Positions 42,980 through 51,654 of a stretch of 64,000 nt of DNA are shown one piece after another. Source of the DNA: Lachnoclostridium phytofermentans ISDg (lineage in GTDB: Bacteria > Bacillota > Clostridia > Lachnospirales > Lachnospiraceae); contig NC_010001.1 of assembly GCF_000018685.1 (NCBI RefSeq), positions 4,621,501 to 4,685,500 of the forward strand, read 5' to 3'. The notes under the pieces were generated by a model. The model was given only the letters and a program-made list of their open reading frames with translations, had not been told where the DNA came from and did not search any database. The number at the start of each line of letters is the position of its first letter. Positions within the stretch are counted from its first letter, which is position 1. The translations under genes were made by a program, and so were the position numbers.

Positions 42980-44122
42980 ATGAGAATTATAACATCATTT
43001 CTTCTCTTTGGTTTTGTGTACTACATTCAACACTATTTATACGCGAAGTATTGGGATTATAGATTGAGAGTAACGTTATCTTTTGAAGATAACTTTGTAA
43101 CCGAAGGACAAAAGACTTATCTCATCGAATCTGTTGAGAATAATAAATTTTTACCTATCCCCCTCCTTCGTGTTAAGTTTTCAGCCTCGAAGTACTTTTT
43201 ATTTGGAAAAGAGAGTAATGCAGACGTTACAGATCAGTATTATCGTCATAATGTTTACTCAATTATTCCATATCAAAAAATCACGAGAAAGTACCCATTT
43301 TTATGTAGCAAAAGAGGCTGTTATTCCATCAATCGCATTGATTTAATTTCCCGTGATTTATTCTTATCTGGAATACTTGCAAATCAAATACCATGTGATA
43401 GTATGATTCACGTCCTACCGGGTACAATTTCCCCGCTGCATTATCCAAAGAATCTGATATCAGCATTGCAGTCTATCATCCATCAGGCTGCATTAACAGA
43501 AGACCCATTTGAATTAAAAAGTATACGCAATTATGAACCATACGATAATATAAGACATGTGAACTGGAAGCAAACCGCAAGGACAGGACACTTAAAGGTA
43601 AATACCCACTTTCCGACGACGTGGCAAAATGTATCCATTTACCTAAATCTTGACCCCAATCTTGTTTTACATCAAGAAGATTTACTGGAAGAAGGCATAC
43701 GTATTGCTTATTCCCTTGCTTCTATGTTAAATGAGACGAATATACCGGTGCGATTTATATGTAATGGTAAGGACATTTTCACAAACCAGACTATAAAGAT
43801 GGAAGCTGGAAGTGGCAGACATTATTTAACTCAACTTGGCATCTCTTTAGCAAGAATAGACTTAAAGAAGCCAGTTGATAACTTTACCTCAACACTCGAA
43901 CAATTTTCGGTGCAGGACCAAATATCCCATCAACTAATATTAATATCAAATTATCGAAAGCCTGACTTATTAGAAGTCTATCAAAAGCTTATGGATTGCG
44001 GCTATTCTTGTTTTTATATTATTCCAGCACTTAAGTCTGTGGAGATATTGGAAACATCGATTCCTAATTCTATGATATGGGAGGTGGACTATCTTGAAAC
44101 AACGTTATCAGAAACTACTTGA
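42980..44122 (+). CDS. DUF58 domain protein
   Basis: 380 residues from the ATG at 42980, because GGGAG lies immediately upstream and would be inside a gene starting at 42968. An N-terminal membrane segment (ITSFLLFGFVYYIQHYLY) is followed by beta-rich sequence. The DUF58 signature is LKSIRNYEPYDNIRHVNWKQTARTG, here in pieces: FELKSIRNYEPYD and RHVNWKQTARTG. A von Willebrand-like domain follows. DUF58 proteins pair with MoxR ATPases. The 3' end overlaps the next gene by 29 bp. Confidence 0.9.
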   Translation: MRIITSFLLFGFVYYIQHYLYAKYWDYRLRVTLSFEDNFVTEGQKTYLIESVENNKFLPIPLLRVKFSASKYFLFGKESNADVTDQYYRHNVYSIIPYQKITRKYPFLCSKRGCYSINRIDLISRDLFLSGILANQIPCDSMIHVLPGTISPLHYPKNLISALQSIIHQAALTEDPFELKSIRNYEPYDNIRHVNWKQTARTGHLKVNTHFPTTWQNVSIYLNLDPNLVLHQEDLLEEGIRIAYSLASMLNETNIPVRFICNGKDIFTNQTIKMEAGSGRHYLTQLGISLARIDLKKPVDNFTSTLEQFSVQDQISHQLILISNYRKPDLLEVYQKLMDCGYSCFYIIPALKSVEILETSIPNSMIWEVDYLETTLSETT

Positions 44123-45326
44123 TGTATTCCATCTTGGCATGTTATTACTTGTTTGCTGCACATTGACAACTCTATTTTTTCAATATACTAAACAAACAAC
44201 TATAGTAAGGCAGTCCGCTTTCTATGCTATTCTTCTGATATCTTCTTATCTAATCAATAGCTATGTGAGAAAGAATTTTTTTATTTTTCTACTACCACAT
44301 TTGGCGATGTTGGTTTTGTTATTCTACCTGTCAATTCCTATACTAGATAAGTCCCTGTGTATTATTCTATGGTTTTTTCTGATCGTATTTGATATTTTGT
44401 TTTGGTGCGATATGACAAGGTCTAAAGTTATGGACATGCCATTACCAATCACGTTTGCCTATCCTATCCTTTATTGGTATTTAGGTAGAAGTGATTTCGG
44501 TAATTATCAAACGCTCTCTTATTACTATGGAATTTTATACTTAACTCTTGCACTTATTTGTTCTTATTTAAAGAATACAAAGTACATCGAACCAATAAAG
44601 GAAGTTACTGGGTATACTCCAACAAAGGAAATCCTAAAAAGTAATAACCGTATTGTTTTTAGTATTTGTAGTATTCTCCTTTTTGGAACCTTATTTCTTC
44701 GATATAAACCGATAGAAGCTTTTTTATCCTATGTATTCGGTCTCATAGGGCAAGGACTTAAAGCATTCCTCTCTTTTCTTATCAGTTTATTTCATAGTGC
44801 TCCTGCCATACCAGAGAGAGAAGAAATAATTCAACCTAATATACAACAAATACCTTTACCAAAAACGACTACAAACCCAATCGTTAACTTGATTCAGGAT
44901 GTTATTATTTATATTGTTTCCTTTGCACTTATTACCGGAATTGTCATTACGGTTTCCGTAGTATTATATCATTTTATAAAAAAGTACCTTTATCATCATA
45001 CTCCTGCTTCTTTTACAGAGGAGGATGACTTTTCCGTTATCGTAACCACAGAACGGCTTAATAGAAAAAAGCTTAAAGCGGAAAATGTTGATATGAAAGG
45101 TGATAATAATCAAAAAATAAGGTACTATTATAAGAAGAAAATAAAGCGCTTCATAATTAAAAATAAGAATTTTGATCCGTCACTAACACCAAATGAGCGT
45201 GCCAATACCTCTGACCCCTTAGCCGAGAAAGGACTAACAGAACTTACAACCTTCTATAATCAAGCTCGATATAGCAATGAATCTATGACAAAAGAAGATG
45301 CAAAAAAAGCAAAAACTTATTTATGA
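44094..45326 (+). CDS. Polytopic membrane protein with C-terminal DUF4129-like domain
   Basis: 410 residues from a TTG at 44094 (GGAGG 9 nt upstream), overlapping the DUF58 gene. About eight membrane segments: one block of six in residues 10-165, one near 188-210 and one near 275-300. A cytoplasmic tail ends in SLTPNERANTSDPLAEKGLTEL and FYNQARYSNESMTKEDAKKAK, typical of DUF4129. In related operons this region belongs to a transglutaminase-like membrane protein; no transglutaminase core is present here, so that part is missing or separate. Confidence 0.82.
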   Translation: MKQRYQKLLDVFHLGMLLLVCCTLTTLFFQYTKQTTIVRQSAFYAILLISSYLINSYVRKNFFIFLLPHLAMLVLLFYLSIPILDKSLCIILWFFLIVFDILFWCDMTRSKVMDMPLPITFAYPILYWYLGRSDFGNYQTLSYYYGILYLTLALICSYLKNTKYIEPIKEVTGYTPTKEILKSNNRIVFSICSILLFGTLFLRYKPIEAFLSYVFGLIGQGLKAFLSFLISLFHSAPAIPEREEIIQPNIQQIPLPKTTTNPIVNLIQDVIIYIVSFALITGIVITVSVVLYHFIKKYLYHHTPASFTEEDDFSVIVTTERLNRKKLKAENVDMKGDNNQKIRYYYKKKIKRFIIKNKNFDPSLTPNERANTSDPLAEKGLTELTTFYNQARYSNESMTKEDAKKAKTYL

Positions 45327-45406
45327 TAATAGATTATCCTATGTTTACGTATAGTTCTAAAATTTTTATCATAAGATAGAATAAGAATTATTCGGAGTAG
45401 CACCAT

Positions 45407-45826
45407 ATGAAACATATTATAAAACAGTTTCTTCTTTTCTCATGCCTTCTAGTATTAAGTGCTTTACTGATTTCATGTAAGAAAACAAATGGCACACCAG
45501 AAAAAGAAAGAGATTTAGAATTTACCGTTGTAGAGAATGCTGATCTACCAGATAAATTATTAAAATGCATCGAAGATAAGAAAGCCAATCCTTTTAAATT
45601 AACTTATGAAAATGAAGATTATCTCTACATAGTGCAAGGTTATGGAGCACAAAAAAGTGGCGGCTATAGCATCTCTGTTGATGAACTATATCTTGCTGGT
45701 AATTGGATCTATGTTAAAACCAGCTTAATAGGTCCTGGAAAAAATGAACCTGTAACTCAGAACATCACCTACCCATATGTCGTTATTAAAACAGAATTTA
45801 TGGATAATGAAGTTTGCTTTCAATAA
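45407..45826 (+). CDS. Lipoprotein with PrcB-like C-terminal domain
   Basis: 139 residues. A lipoprotein signal (MKHIIKQFLLFSCLLVLSAL) ends at a lipobox ALLISC, giving Cys24 as the lipid-bearing residue. The mature part resembles the PrcB C-terminal domain: YLYIVQGYGAQKSGGYSISV, LYLAGNWIYVKTSLIGPG and YPYVVIKTE. PrcB-type domains occur with secreted proteases and their partners. It follows the MoxR operon by 80 bp. A strong terminator and a dispersed palindromic element lie directly after it. Confidence 0.85.
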   Translation: MKHIIKQFLLFSCLLVLSALLISCKKTNGTPEKERDLEFTVVENADLPDKLLKCIEDKKANPFKLTYENEDYLYIVQGYGAQKSGGYSISVDELYLAGNWIYVKTSLIGPGKNEPVTQNITYPYVVIKTEFMDNEVCFQ

Positions 45827-45830
45827 TAAG

Positions 45831-45868
45831 AAAAAGCAAAGCATTACAATCAATGCTTTGCTTTTTTA
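45831..45868 (+). terminator. Terminator of the PrcB-like gene
   Basis: GCAAAGCATT pairs perfectly with AATGCTTTGC, flanked by A5 and T6. Confidence 0.88.
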
Positions 45869-45870
45869 TT

Positions 45871-45912
45871 CATGACAACGAAAAGTTCACGAAGCGTATT
45901 TTTTATTTGTTG
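45871..45912 (+). repeat. Dispersed palindromic element, copy C
   Basis: CATGACAACGAAAAGTTCACG continues AAGCGTATTTTTTATTTGTTG. The first 18 bases match copy A with one change, and the order of blocks is the same. It follows a terminator by two bases, as in copy A. Confidence 0.65.
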
Positions 45913-45953
45913 AATAAAAATAAACATAACAACAATATTTAGTGTTACTAAAA

Positions 45954-45997
45954 ACTAAATAAACCACATATAGTATATGGACGGTAATTTATTTAGT
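45954..45997. repeat. Strong A/T stem-loop upstream of veg
   Basis: ACTAAATAAA (45954-45963) pairs perfectly with TTTATTTAGT (45988-45997). Plus-strand continuation ATTTTCTATATTTTTG makes a terminator possible, though no gene lies between it and the previous terminator. Confidence 0.45.
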
Positions 45998-46246
45998 ATT
46001 TTCTATATTTTTGTTATTAATGCTCATGTATTTCTTGGTAAGATTGTGCATTATTTCTTCTAATTCTAGTTCTTACTACCCAATCAATAAAAATCTAAAT
46101 AACAATATGCATAGTATTACAGTTATTTGTTGTGCAATATTATTATTTAATTCAAAAAAATCGAACCTACATTCTCCCCCTTATTTGACTTTGATACCCT
46201 TGTATGCTATAGTATCATTATGAATTTGTTAGTTTTTGGATATGTC

Positions 46247-46274
46247 TTGACTACTAGTTATAACTTAATGTAAT
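46247..46274 (+). promoter_or_regulatory. Candidate promoter of veg
   Basis: TTGACT (46247-46252), 16-bp spacer, TGTAAT (46269-46274). The leader to the veg start codon is about 155 nt and includes a small AACC...GGTT hairpin. Confidence 0.5.
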
Positions 46275-46435
46275 ACTATGTCAGATGGTTTTCTGAATAT
46301 ATTTTTGGTTTTCCAAAATAACGGACAAACCTAAGCTTTATTTAGAAACCAATGGCCTATGGTTCGTAACACTTACTATAACAGGCATGTAAAGCGTCAA
46401 GTTTCACAGACCGTACTGCAGATTGGAGTATAATA

Positions 46436-46678
46436 ATGAAGCAACCAGAAAACATGTGCAAGGTAAGAAACACTGTAGTTAATAACGTAGGGAGAAGGGT
46501 AAAAATCAAAGCAAATAAAGGACGTAATAAAGTAGATATCGCTGAGGGTATTATTGCTCAAACTTATCCATGCGTATTCTTAATTCAGGTGGAAGGTGAA
46601 CTCGCCGAGTCCGTGAAGACAATGTCCTTTAGTTATACCGACGTTTTAACCAAGGAAGTAGAATTGGTACTCTGTTAA
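46436..46678 (+). CDS. veg: Veg family protein
   Basis: 80 residues: VRNTVVNNVGRRVKIKANKGRNK, a basic stretch, then VDIAEGIIAQTYPCVFLIQ and FSYTDVLTKEVELVLC. The domain is the SH3-like Veg fold known from Bacillus, where Veg stimulates biofilm formation and affects spore germination. GGAG lies 7 nt before the ATG. A long structured leader and a dedicated terminator show it is transcribed alone. Confidence 0.93.
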   Translation: MKQPENMCKVRNTVVNNVGRRVKIKANKGRNKVDIAEGIIAQTYPCVFLIQVEGELAESVKTMSFSYTDVLTKEVELVLC

Positions 46679-46723
46679 TCTGAGTGTCAGAATACCTATT
46701 AATATAAGGAAACCCTAACATAT

Positions 46724-46790
46724 AAAGATGTCATTTCATGATATTTCCACTTATTTGTGGTATATCATATTTGGCATCTTTTCTATTTTT
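46724..46790 (+). terminator. Terminator of veg
   Basis: AAAGATG...CCAC pairs with GTGG...CATCTTTT through several short helices and is followed by CTATTTTT. Confidence 0.65.
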
Positions 46791-46795
46791 ACACA

Positions 46796-46840
46796 TTGAC
46801 ATGTTACGTATTTTTCTATATAATTAGTAATCATTATTAA
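46796..46840 (+). promoter_or_regulatory. perR promoter with PerR-like box
   Basis: TTGACA (46796-46801), 17-bp spacer, TATAAT (46819-46824), both perfect. TTAGTAATCATTATTAA (46824-46840) begins at the last base of the -10 and matches the Bacillus PerR box (TTATAATnATTATAA) at 11 of 14 positions. This fits autoregulation. Confidence 0.7.
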
Positions 46841-46869
46841 TATAATTAATATTTAGAAAGGAGTCAGGC

Positions 46870-47268
46870 TTGCAAACAACGAAATATAGTAGACAGAGAG
46901 AATCCATCAAAGATTATCTTGCTCATACGAAAGAGCACCCTACTGCTGATACCATTTATTTGAAGGTTCGTGAAACTTATCCTAATGTAAGCTTAGGAAC
47001 CATTTATCGTAATCTGAATCTTTTGGTTGAGCAAGGCGAAGTACTAAAAATCAGCTGCGGCGACGGATGTGACCATTTTGATGGGACAACAAAACCGCAT
47101 TACCACTTTATATGCACCACTTGTAATAAAGTGATGGATCTTCCTGCATTATCTCTGGATCATATCGATACCTTAGCAGGAGCAAATTTTGCGGGTAAAA
47201 TTGAAGGGCATACTGCTTTCTTCTATGGCTCTTGTCCAGAATGCACCACTAAGACTTCCAATAGTTAA
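46870..47268 (+). CDS. perR: Peroxide-responsive repressor PerR (Fur family)
   Basis: 132 residues from a TTG at 46870 with AAAGGAG 6 nt upstream. Winged-helix domain with TADTIYLKVRETYPNVSLGTIYRNLNLL, here cut to VSLGTIYRNLNLL, then the metal-sensing part: CDHFDGTTKPHYHFIC, two CxxC pairs (CTTC, CPEC) for structural zinc, and histidines in PHYHF for the regulatory metal. PerR represses peroxide-defence genes when iron- or manganese-bound. Rubrerythrin follows 550 bp downstream with related boxes, so the pair forms a local regulon (inference). Confidence 0.92.
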   Translation: MQTTKYSRQRESIKDYLAHTKEHPTADTIYLKVRETYPNVSLGTIYRNLNLLVEQGEVLKISCGDGCDHFDGTTKPHYHFICTTCNKVMDLPALSLDHIDTLAGANFAGKIEGHTAFFYGSCPECTTKTSNS

Positions 47269-47338
47269 AGTAAGCAAGCTGCTTCAGCTGAGTTAGCAGA
47301 TAAATAGAGATTACGTAATTCTCTCGTTGTGTAAAAAT

Positions 47339-47383
47339 AAAAAACCAGGAGCTTTTCTATAGGAAAGTATCCTGGTTTTTTTT
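47339..47383 (+). terminator. Terminator of perR
   Basis: AAAACCAGGA pairs with TCCTGGTTTT and is followed by T-rich sequence; the loop has a GCTTTTCTATAGGAAAGT inner pairing. Confidence 0.85.
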
Positions 47384-47434
47384 ACGTTAAAGAAGGATTA
47401 CTGCCTTTGATTATTAATCATTTAAAACATCATA

Positions 47435-47486
47435 TTAACCTGCCTTGATACATATATATTAATCTGCCTTGATACATATATATATT
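47435..47486. repeat. Two-copy tandem repeat of about 25 bp
   Basis: TTAACCTGCCTTGATACATA and TTAATCTGCCTTGATACATA start successive units, each ending in TATATATA. It lies in the gap between perR and rubrerythrin. Confidence 0.7.
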
Positions 47487-47631
47487 AAGGCTTTTAGTTT
47501 CTTATATTATATATTGTTTCTTTTCATGACCCCTCCTTCGTTTCTATTTCACTATCTTATAAGAAATGAACGATACTAGGAATACAAGTGGAGGAGCCCA
47601 GAAATTAATTTAAAAAGTTTGAAAAGAGGTA

Positions 47632-47684
47632 TTGACATTTCTTTTCTTATGGTATATCATAATGATATCAGTAATGATTACTAA
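47632..47684 (+). promoter_or_regulatory. Rubrerythrin promoter with two PerR-like boxes
   Basis: TTGACA (47632-47637), 17-bp spacer, TATCAT (47655-47660). A perfect palindrome ATATCAT-A-ATGATAT (47653-47667) covers the -10. TCAGTAATGATTACTAA (47668-47684) follows and shares AGTAATNATTA with the perR box. Both resemble the PerR consensus. Confidence 0.65.
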
Positions 47685-47819
47685 TTTAGAAGATCATTAA
47701 CAACAATAGGAAGTCACTAAAACAAATTTATTACATTCTTTCTATTGCCGCTATAAACAGAACCTTATTCTTAGGTCTGTTAAAAAAATAAGTATTGAAA
47801 TGAAAAGGAGATTATAAGT

Positions 47820-48362
47820 ATGAAAAAGTTTGTATGTAATGTATGTGGTTATGTTCATGAAGGAGATTCTGCTCCTGAAGTTTGTCCAATCTGTAAGGCT
47901 GGTGCTGATAAGTTTACTGAACAGTCTAGCGATCTTACATGGGCAGCTGAGCACGTAGTTGGTGTTGCTCAGGGTGTTAGCGAAGATATTCTTAAGGATT
48001 TAAGAGATAACTTTACTGGTGAGTGTGCTGAAGTAGGTATGTACCTTGCAATGGCAAGAGTAGCTCATAGAGAAGGCTACCCAGAAATCGGTTTATACTA
48101 TGAGAAGGCAGCTCATGAAGAAGCTGATCATGCTTCCAGATTTGCAGAATTACTTGGTGAAGTAGTAACTAACAGCACAAAGAAGAACTTAGAGTTAAGA
48201 GTAGCTGCTGAAAATGGTGCTACAGCTGGTAAGTTTGATCTTGCTAAGCGTGCAAAAGAAGCTAATCTTGATGCAATTCATGACACTGTACATGAGATGG
48301 CTAAAGATGAAGCTAGACATGGTAAGGCATTCTTAGGCTTACTACAGAGATATTTTCAATAA
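47820..48362 (+). CDS. Reverse rubrerythrin (NADH/rubredoxin peroxide reductase)
   Basis: 180 residues. A rubredoxin domain comes first (KKFVCNVCGYVHEGDS, CPICKAGADKF), then a ferritin-like diiron domain with GECAEVGMYLAMARVAHREGYPE, AAHEEADHASRFAELL and HDTVHEMAKDEARHGKAF. In classical rubrerythrin the rubredoxin part is C-terminal, so this is the reverse type, a main hydrogen peroxide reductase of Clostridia. AAAGGAG precedes the ATG. Codon use is strongly biased, as in highly expressed genes. The PerR-like boxes upstream indicate induction by peroxide. Confidence 0.95.
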   Translation: MKKFVCNVCGYVHEGDSAPEVCPICKAGADKFTEQSSDLTWAAEHVVGVAQGVSEDILKDLRDNFTGECAEVGMYLAMARVAHREGYPEIGLYYEKAAHEEADHASRFAELLGEVVTNSTKKNLELRVAAENGATAGKFDLAKRAKEANLDAIHDTVHEMAKDEARHGKAFLGLLQRYFQ

Positions 48363-48384
48363 TTAAAACCATGCTTGTTCCCTT

Positions 48385-48412
48385 GGAGTAATGCACTCCC
48401 CGGTATTACTCC
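48385..48412 (+). repeat. Small hairpin after rubrerythrin
   Basis: GGAGTAAT (48385-48392) pairs with ATTACTCC (48405-48412). It lacks a T-run; it may protect the 3' end of the abundant rbr message before the real terminator. Confidence 0.45.
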
Positions 48413-48461
48413 AGTTACTAGATTACTCGCCCTCCCTTGGCGAAATATTCTATACTCCCCT

Positions 48462-48513
48462 AAGAAGAAAGGCAAGACGTCTACCCCCATAGATGTCTTG
48501 CCTTTCTTCTTTA
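48462..48513 (+). terminator. Terminator of rubrerythrin
   Basis: AAGAAGAAAGGCAAGAC pairs with GTCTTGCCTTTCTTCTT with inner extension TCTA/TAGA, a very stable stem. Confidence 0.88.
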
Positions 48514-48656
48514 TAATACTATATGTTAGAATAGTGATTTATTATTTATTACATATTCCGACATATAGTATAGAACCTAAAACAATATTTGCGTCTTTAT
48601 CATGTCCATGCTATAATACCTAAAAATAAACAGAACTTATTTAGGAGAATATTCAT

Positions 48657-49385
48657 ATGAAATCATACCGCTATACCACACTTCTTTTTGATGCCGATGA
48701 TACCTTATTAGACTTTAAAGCATCCGAGCAAGATGCATTATCTTATATTTTTGAACAAGTTAACGTACCTCTTACCGAGGAGATTCTTTCTTTCTACCAT
48801 GAAATTAATCATGGTTTATGGGAAGCTTTCGAAAGAGGTGAAATTTCTCGAAATGATATCCTGCAAACGCGCTTTGTAACAGTATTTGATGCATTACAAA
48901 AAAGAGGAATTGCCCCTAGGAATCTAACATTTGGAAGAAAGCCAATCGATTCTACGGATCTTGAACCACTATATCAAGCAAAACTTGCAACGGGTCACAA
49001 CTTAATACCTGGGGCTAAAGAGCTAATTGAAACTCTTCGTAAAACTCATCGTGTTTATATTGTCTCGAATGGCGTGGCCACTACCCAGCAAGACCGCTTA
49101 AATGCCTCCGGCCTATTCCCTCTTTTTGAAGATATATTTATCTCAGAAATGACCGGATATCAAAAACCACAAGTGGAATTTTTCCATTATTGTATTGCTC
49201 GTATTCCTGAATTTTCTCCTGAAACTACTCTAATTATTGGAGATAGCCTTACTTCTGATATCAAAGGTGGCAATAACATCGGTATTGATACTTGTTGGTT
49301 TAATCCAAGGCACGTAGAAAAAAGAATAGATGTAACTATAACCTATGAAATCCACAAGTTAGAGGAACTGTATCAAATTGTTTAG
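48657..49385 (+). CDS. YjjG-family HAD nucleotidase
   Basis: 242 residues. HAD motif I LLFDADDTLLDF, motif II VYIVSNGVATTQQDRL, motif III lysine in YQKPQVEFFHY, and motif IV LIIGDSLTSDIKGGNNIG. The GVATTQQ..L and NNIGIDTCWFNP patterns mark the YjjG/YfnB group, house-cleaning 5'-nucleotidases acting on non-canonical pyrimidine nucleotides. AGGAG precedes the ATG. Monocistronic. Confidence 0.92.
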   Translation: MKSYRYTTLLFDADDTLLDFKASEQDALSYIFEQVNVPLTEEILSFYHEINHGLWEAFERGEISRNDILQTRFVTVFDALQKRGIAPRNLTFGRKPIDSTDLEPLYQAKLATGHNLIPGAKELIETLRKTHRVYIVSNGVATTQQDRLNASGLFPLFEDIFISEMTGYQKPQVEFFHYCIARIPEFSPETTLIIGDSLTSDIKGGNNIGIDTCWFNPRHVEKRIDVTITYEIHKLEELYQIV

Positions 49386-49453
49386 AACCTACAAGGCTAG
49401 CACACCTACCTCGGAGATTTTTTATTTATCGGTAACTTCATGATTTTCTCGTA

Positions 49454-49489
49454 AACAGAAAAGCACGTTCACGAACTTATCCTTACCAC
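49454..49489 (-). repeat. Dispersed palindromic element, copy D
   Basis: Minus-strand reading GTGGTAAGGATAAGTTCGTG continues AACGTGCTTTTCTGTT, matching the family core. It ends two bases before the yjjG terminator, the reverse of the order seen at copies A and C. Confidence 0.6.
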
Positions 49490-49491
49490 AC

Positions 49492-49532
49492 AAAAAAGAG
49501 AACTAGGACTCAATCCTTAGTTCTCTTTTTTC
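49492..49532 (+). terminator. Terminator of the YjjG-like gene
   Basis: AAAAAAGAGAACTA pairs with TAGTTCTCTTTTTT; symmetric A/T ends could also stop minus-strand transcription from the helicase gene. Confidence 0.8.
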
Positions 49533-49673
49533 TTATAAACAAAAGCAAGTTAGCTAATAAACTAGCTCTACTGATTTCTCTTTGTTTTAATTCGTAAAAG
49601 TATTCATTCATTCTTGCAAACTAATATTAGTCCATCTAACACCATACCTTAGTTATAAAGATATTTCAAAAGA

Positions 49674-51257
49674 TTACTTATGGTTCGCTGGTTCTATATT
49701 AATCGATTTACCTTTAATCTTTGATTCCTTCATCACTTGAATGACATCTGCTGCATATTCTCTAGGTACCTCAACAAAGGTATATTTGTCATACATATCG
49801 ATGCTACCAATAAGCTTTCCTGGCATTCCTGTCTCGCCTGCAATCGCACCTAGGATGTCACCTGGTCTAATGTTTTGCTTTTTACCAAGATTGATAAATA
49901 AACGAACCATTCCTTGCTCAGCTCCAGTATCACCAAAGTCAGGAACTGCTTGTTCTTCTGGTTGACTATCACTTCCCATTGCCATCTTTAAGAATGCGGC
50001 TGCGACATCAAGAGCTGTATAATCTGATTCATTTATCTTAGCTTCGATAATGGAAATCATTTTTGTTAAATCTTCTGCATCCATTAGCTCATTAATGCGG
50101 TCTAAGATTTTTTCTGCCTTAACTGCTGTTACATCATTAACAGATGGAATAGGCATAACTTTAATCTTAGTTTTACAATAACGCTGGATATCTCTTAATT
50201 TATATACTTCTTTTCCAACTACTAAAGTAAATGCACGTCCAGTTCTTCCTGCTCTACCGGTACGTCCAATACGGTGTACATAATATTCTTCATCCTGTGG
50301 TACATCATAATTAAATACTGCTTCCACATCATCTACGTCAATACCTCTTGCTGCTACATCGGTAGCAACTAGGATTTCTGCTTTACCAGTACGGAAAGAA
50401 CTCATAACACGGTCTCTTTGCTGCTGCTTTAAATCACCGTGAAGACCTTCTGCAAAGAATCCTCGGCCAGATAATGCAGTAACTAATTCATCTACCTGAC
50501 GCTTTGTGTTACAGAATACTAAGCAACGCTTTGGAGAATACATATCTAATAATCTAGATAATACATCAACCTTATTCTTAGGTCTTACTTCGTAGTAGTA
50601 TTGCTCTATCTTTGGAACTGTTAACTCTTTCTTTACTACCTTTACTATAGTAGCGTCCTTTTGATATGTTCTTGCAATATCCATAATTGGCTGAGGCATA
50701 GTAGCTGAGAATAATAATGTTTGACGGTCTTCTGGCATTTCCTTTAAGATAGTCTCAATATCTTCACGGAATCCCATGTTTAACATCTCATCCGCCTCAT
50801 CTAAAGCAATCATAGAAACCTTATCAAACTTTACTGTTTTTCTTCTCATGTGATCCATAACACGACCTGGAGTACCGATTACAATCTGAACTCCTGCTTT
50901 TAGTGAACGAATCTGTCTCGTAATGTCTTGGCCACCGTAAATCGGTATTGCTTTAATCCCATGCATAAACTTAGAGAATTTATGCATCTCATCAGATACC
51001 TGAATTGCAAGCTCTCTTGTTGGGCAAAGTATAACTGCCTGAAGACCCTTTACCTTTGGGTCGATTTTTTGCAATATTGGAATAGAAAACGCAGCAGTCT
51101 TTCCAGTACCAGTCTGAGCCTGACCTACGATATCTTTCCCCTCTAAAACAACCGGTATTGCTTGAGCCTGAATCGGTGTCATTTCTTCATAACCAAGCTC
51201 CTCGATTGCTCTAATAATCGGAGTTTGTAACTCCATTTCATCAAATCTAATTGTCAT
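49674..51257 (-). CDS. DEAD-box RNA helicase with DbpA-type RNA-binding domain
   Basis: 527 residues. Helicase motifs in order: Q motif TPIQAQAIPVVL, I AQTGTGKTAAF, Ia PTRELAIQ, II DEAD in ALDEADEMLNMGF, III FSATMPQ, V ATDVAARGIDV, VI HRIGRTGRAGRTGR. A C-terminal RRM-like DbpA domain follows at about 450-525 (MVRLFINLGKKQNIRPGDIL). Such helicases remodel rRNA and mRNA and are often cold-induced. The 260-nt leader carries a terminator-like hairpin (51408-51476), pointing to attenuation or cold-shock control. Confidence 0.93.
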   Translation of the reverse strand: MTIRFDEMELQTPIIRAIEELGYEEMTPIQAQAIPVVLEGKDIVGQAQTGTGKTAAFSIPILQKIDPKVKGLQAVILCPTRELAIQVSDEMHKFSKFMHGIKAIPIYGGQDITRQIRSLKAGVQIVIGTPGRVMDHMRRKTVKFDKVSMIALDEADEMLNMGFREDIETILKEMPEDRQTLLFSATMPQPIMDIARTYQKDATIVKVVKKELTVPKIEQYYYEVRPKNKVDVLSRLLDMYSPKRCLVFCNTKRQVDELVTALSGRGFFAEGLHGDLKQQQRDRVMSSFRTGKAEILVATDVAARGIDVDDVEAVFNYDVPQDEEYYVHRIGRTGRAGRTGRAFTLVVGKEVYKLRDIQRYCKTKIKVMPIPSVNDVTAVKAEKILDRINELMDAEDLTKMISIIEAKINESDYTALDVAAAFLKMAMGSDSQPEEQAVPDFGDTGAEQGMVRLFINLGKKQNIRPGDILGAIAGETGMPGKLIGSIDMYDKYTFVEVPREYAADVIQVMKESKIKGKSINIEPANHK

Positions 51258-51407
51258 TCCTTACTTCCTTTCTCAAACGCACAGAAAGCACCATGCGCCT
51301 ATCCACAATGTTATATCGGAAATTTCTACGCAGCATGGTTGACACCGCGTCCTTGGAAACATTTAAAGTATCTCCACTTCTATCTATCTAAACCCGATGT
51401 ATACGCA

Positions 51408-51476
51408 CAAAAAGTGCTGTAAAATTACCATGATCAATTCAATTACCCATTGATTCAGGGTGAATCTTACAACACT
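51408..51476 (-). promoter_or_regulatory. Terminator-like hairpin in the helicase leader
   Basis: On the minus strand AGTGTTGTAAGA pairs with the TTTACAGCACT side (one or two mismatches) and is followed by T5. It lies between the promoter (51525-51553) and the helicase start codon, so readthrough would set helicase levels. Confidence 0.55.
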
Positions 51477-51524
51477 CCCTTTTCATTTAGTGTAAATGTT
51501 TATTCCGATAATACTCCGGGTTGT

Positions 51525-51553
51525 AGTATATCATTAAAAGCTAGTTGCGTCAA
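51525..51553 (-). promoter_or_regulatory. Promoter of the DEAD-box helicase gene
   Basis: Minus strand TTGACG (51548-51553), 17-bp spacer, TATACT (51525-51530). Predicted start near 51518 gives a leader of about 260 nt. Confidence 0.7.
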
Positions 51554-51654
51554 GGCGTTTTCCAGAAAGATAAGAGATGAGGAATAGGCAATTTGAGCTA
51601 TTGTAAGCTTTTCCTGCTTTATTATACCCAGTATTTCACTAGTAAAAACCTCAG

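Noticed and set aside
46011..46223. 70-codon open frame upstream of veg
   Set aside because: AT-rich, no ribosome binding site, and without protein-like composition.
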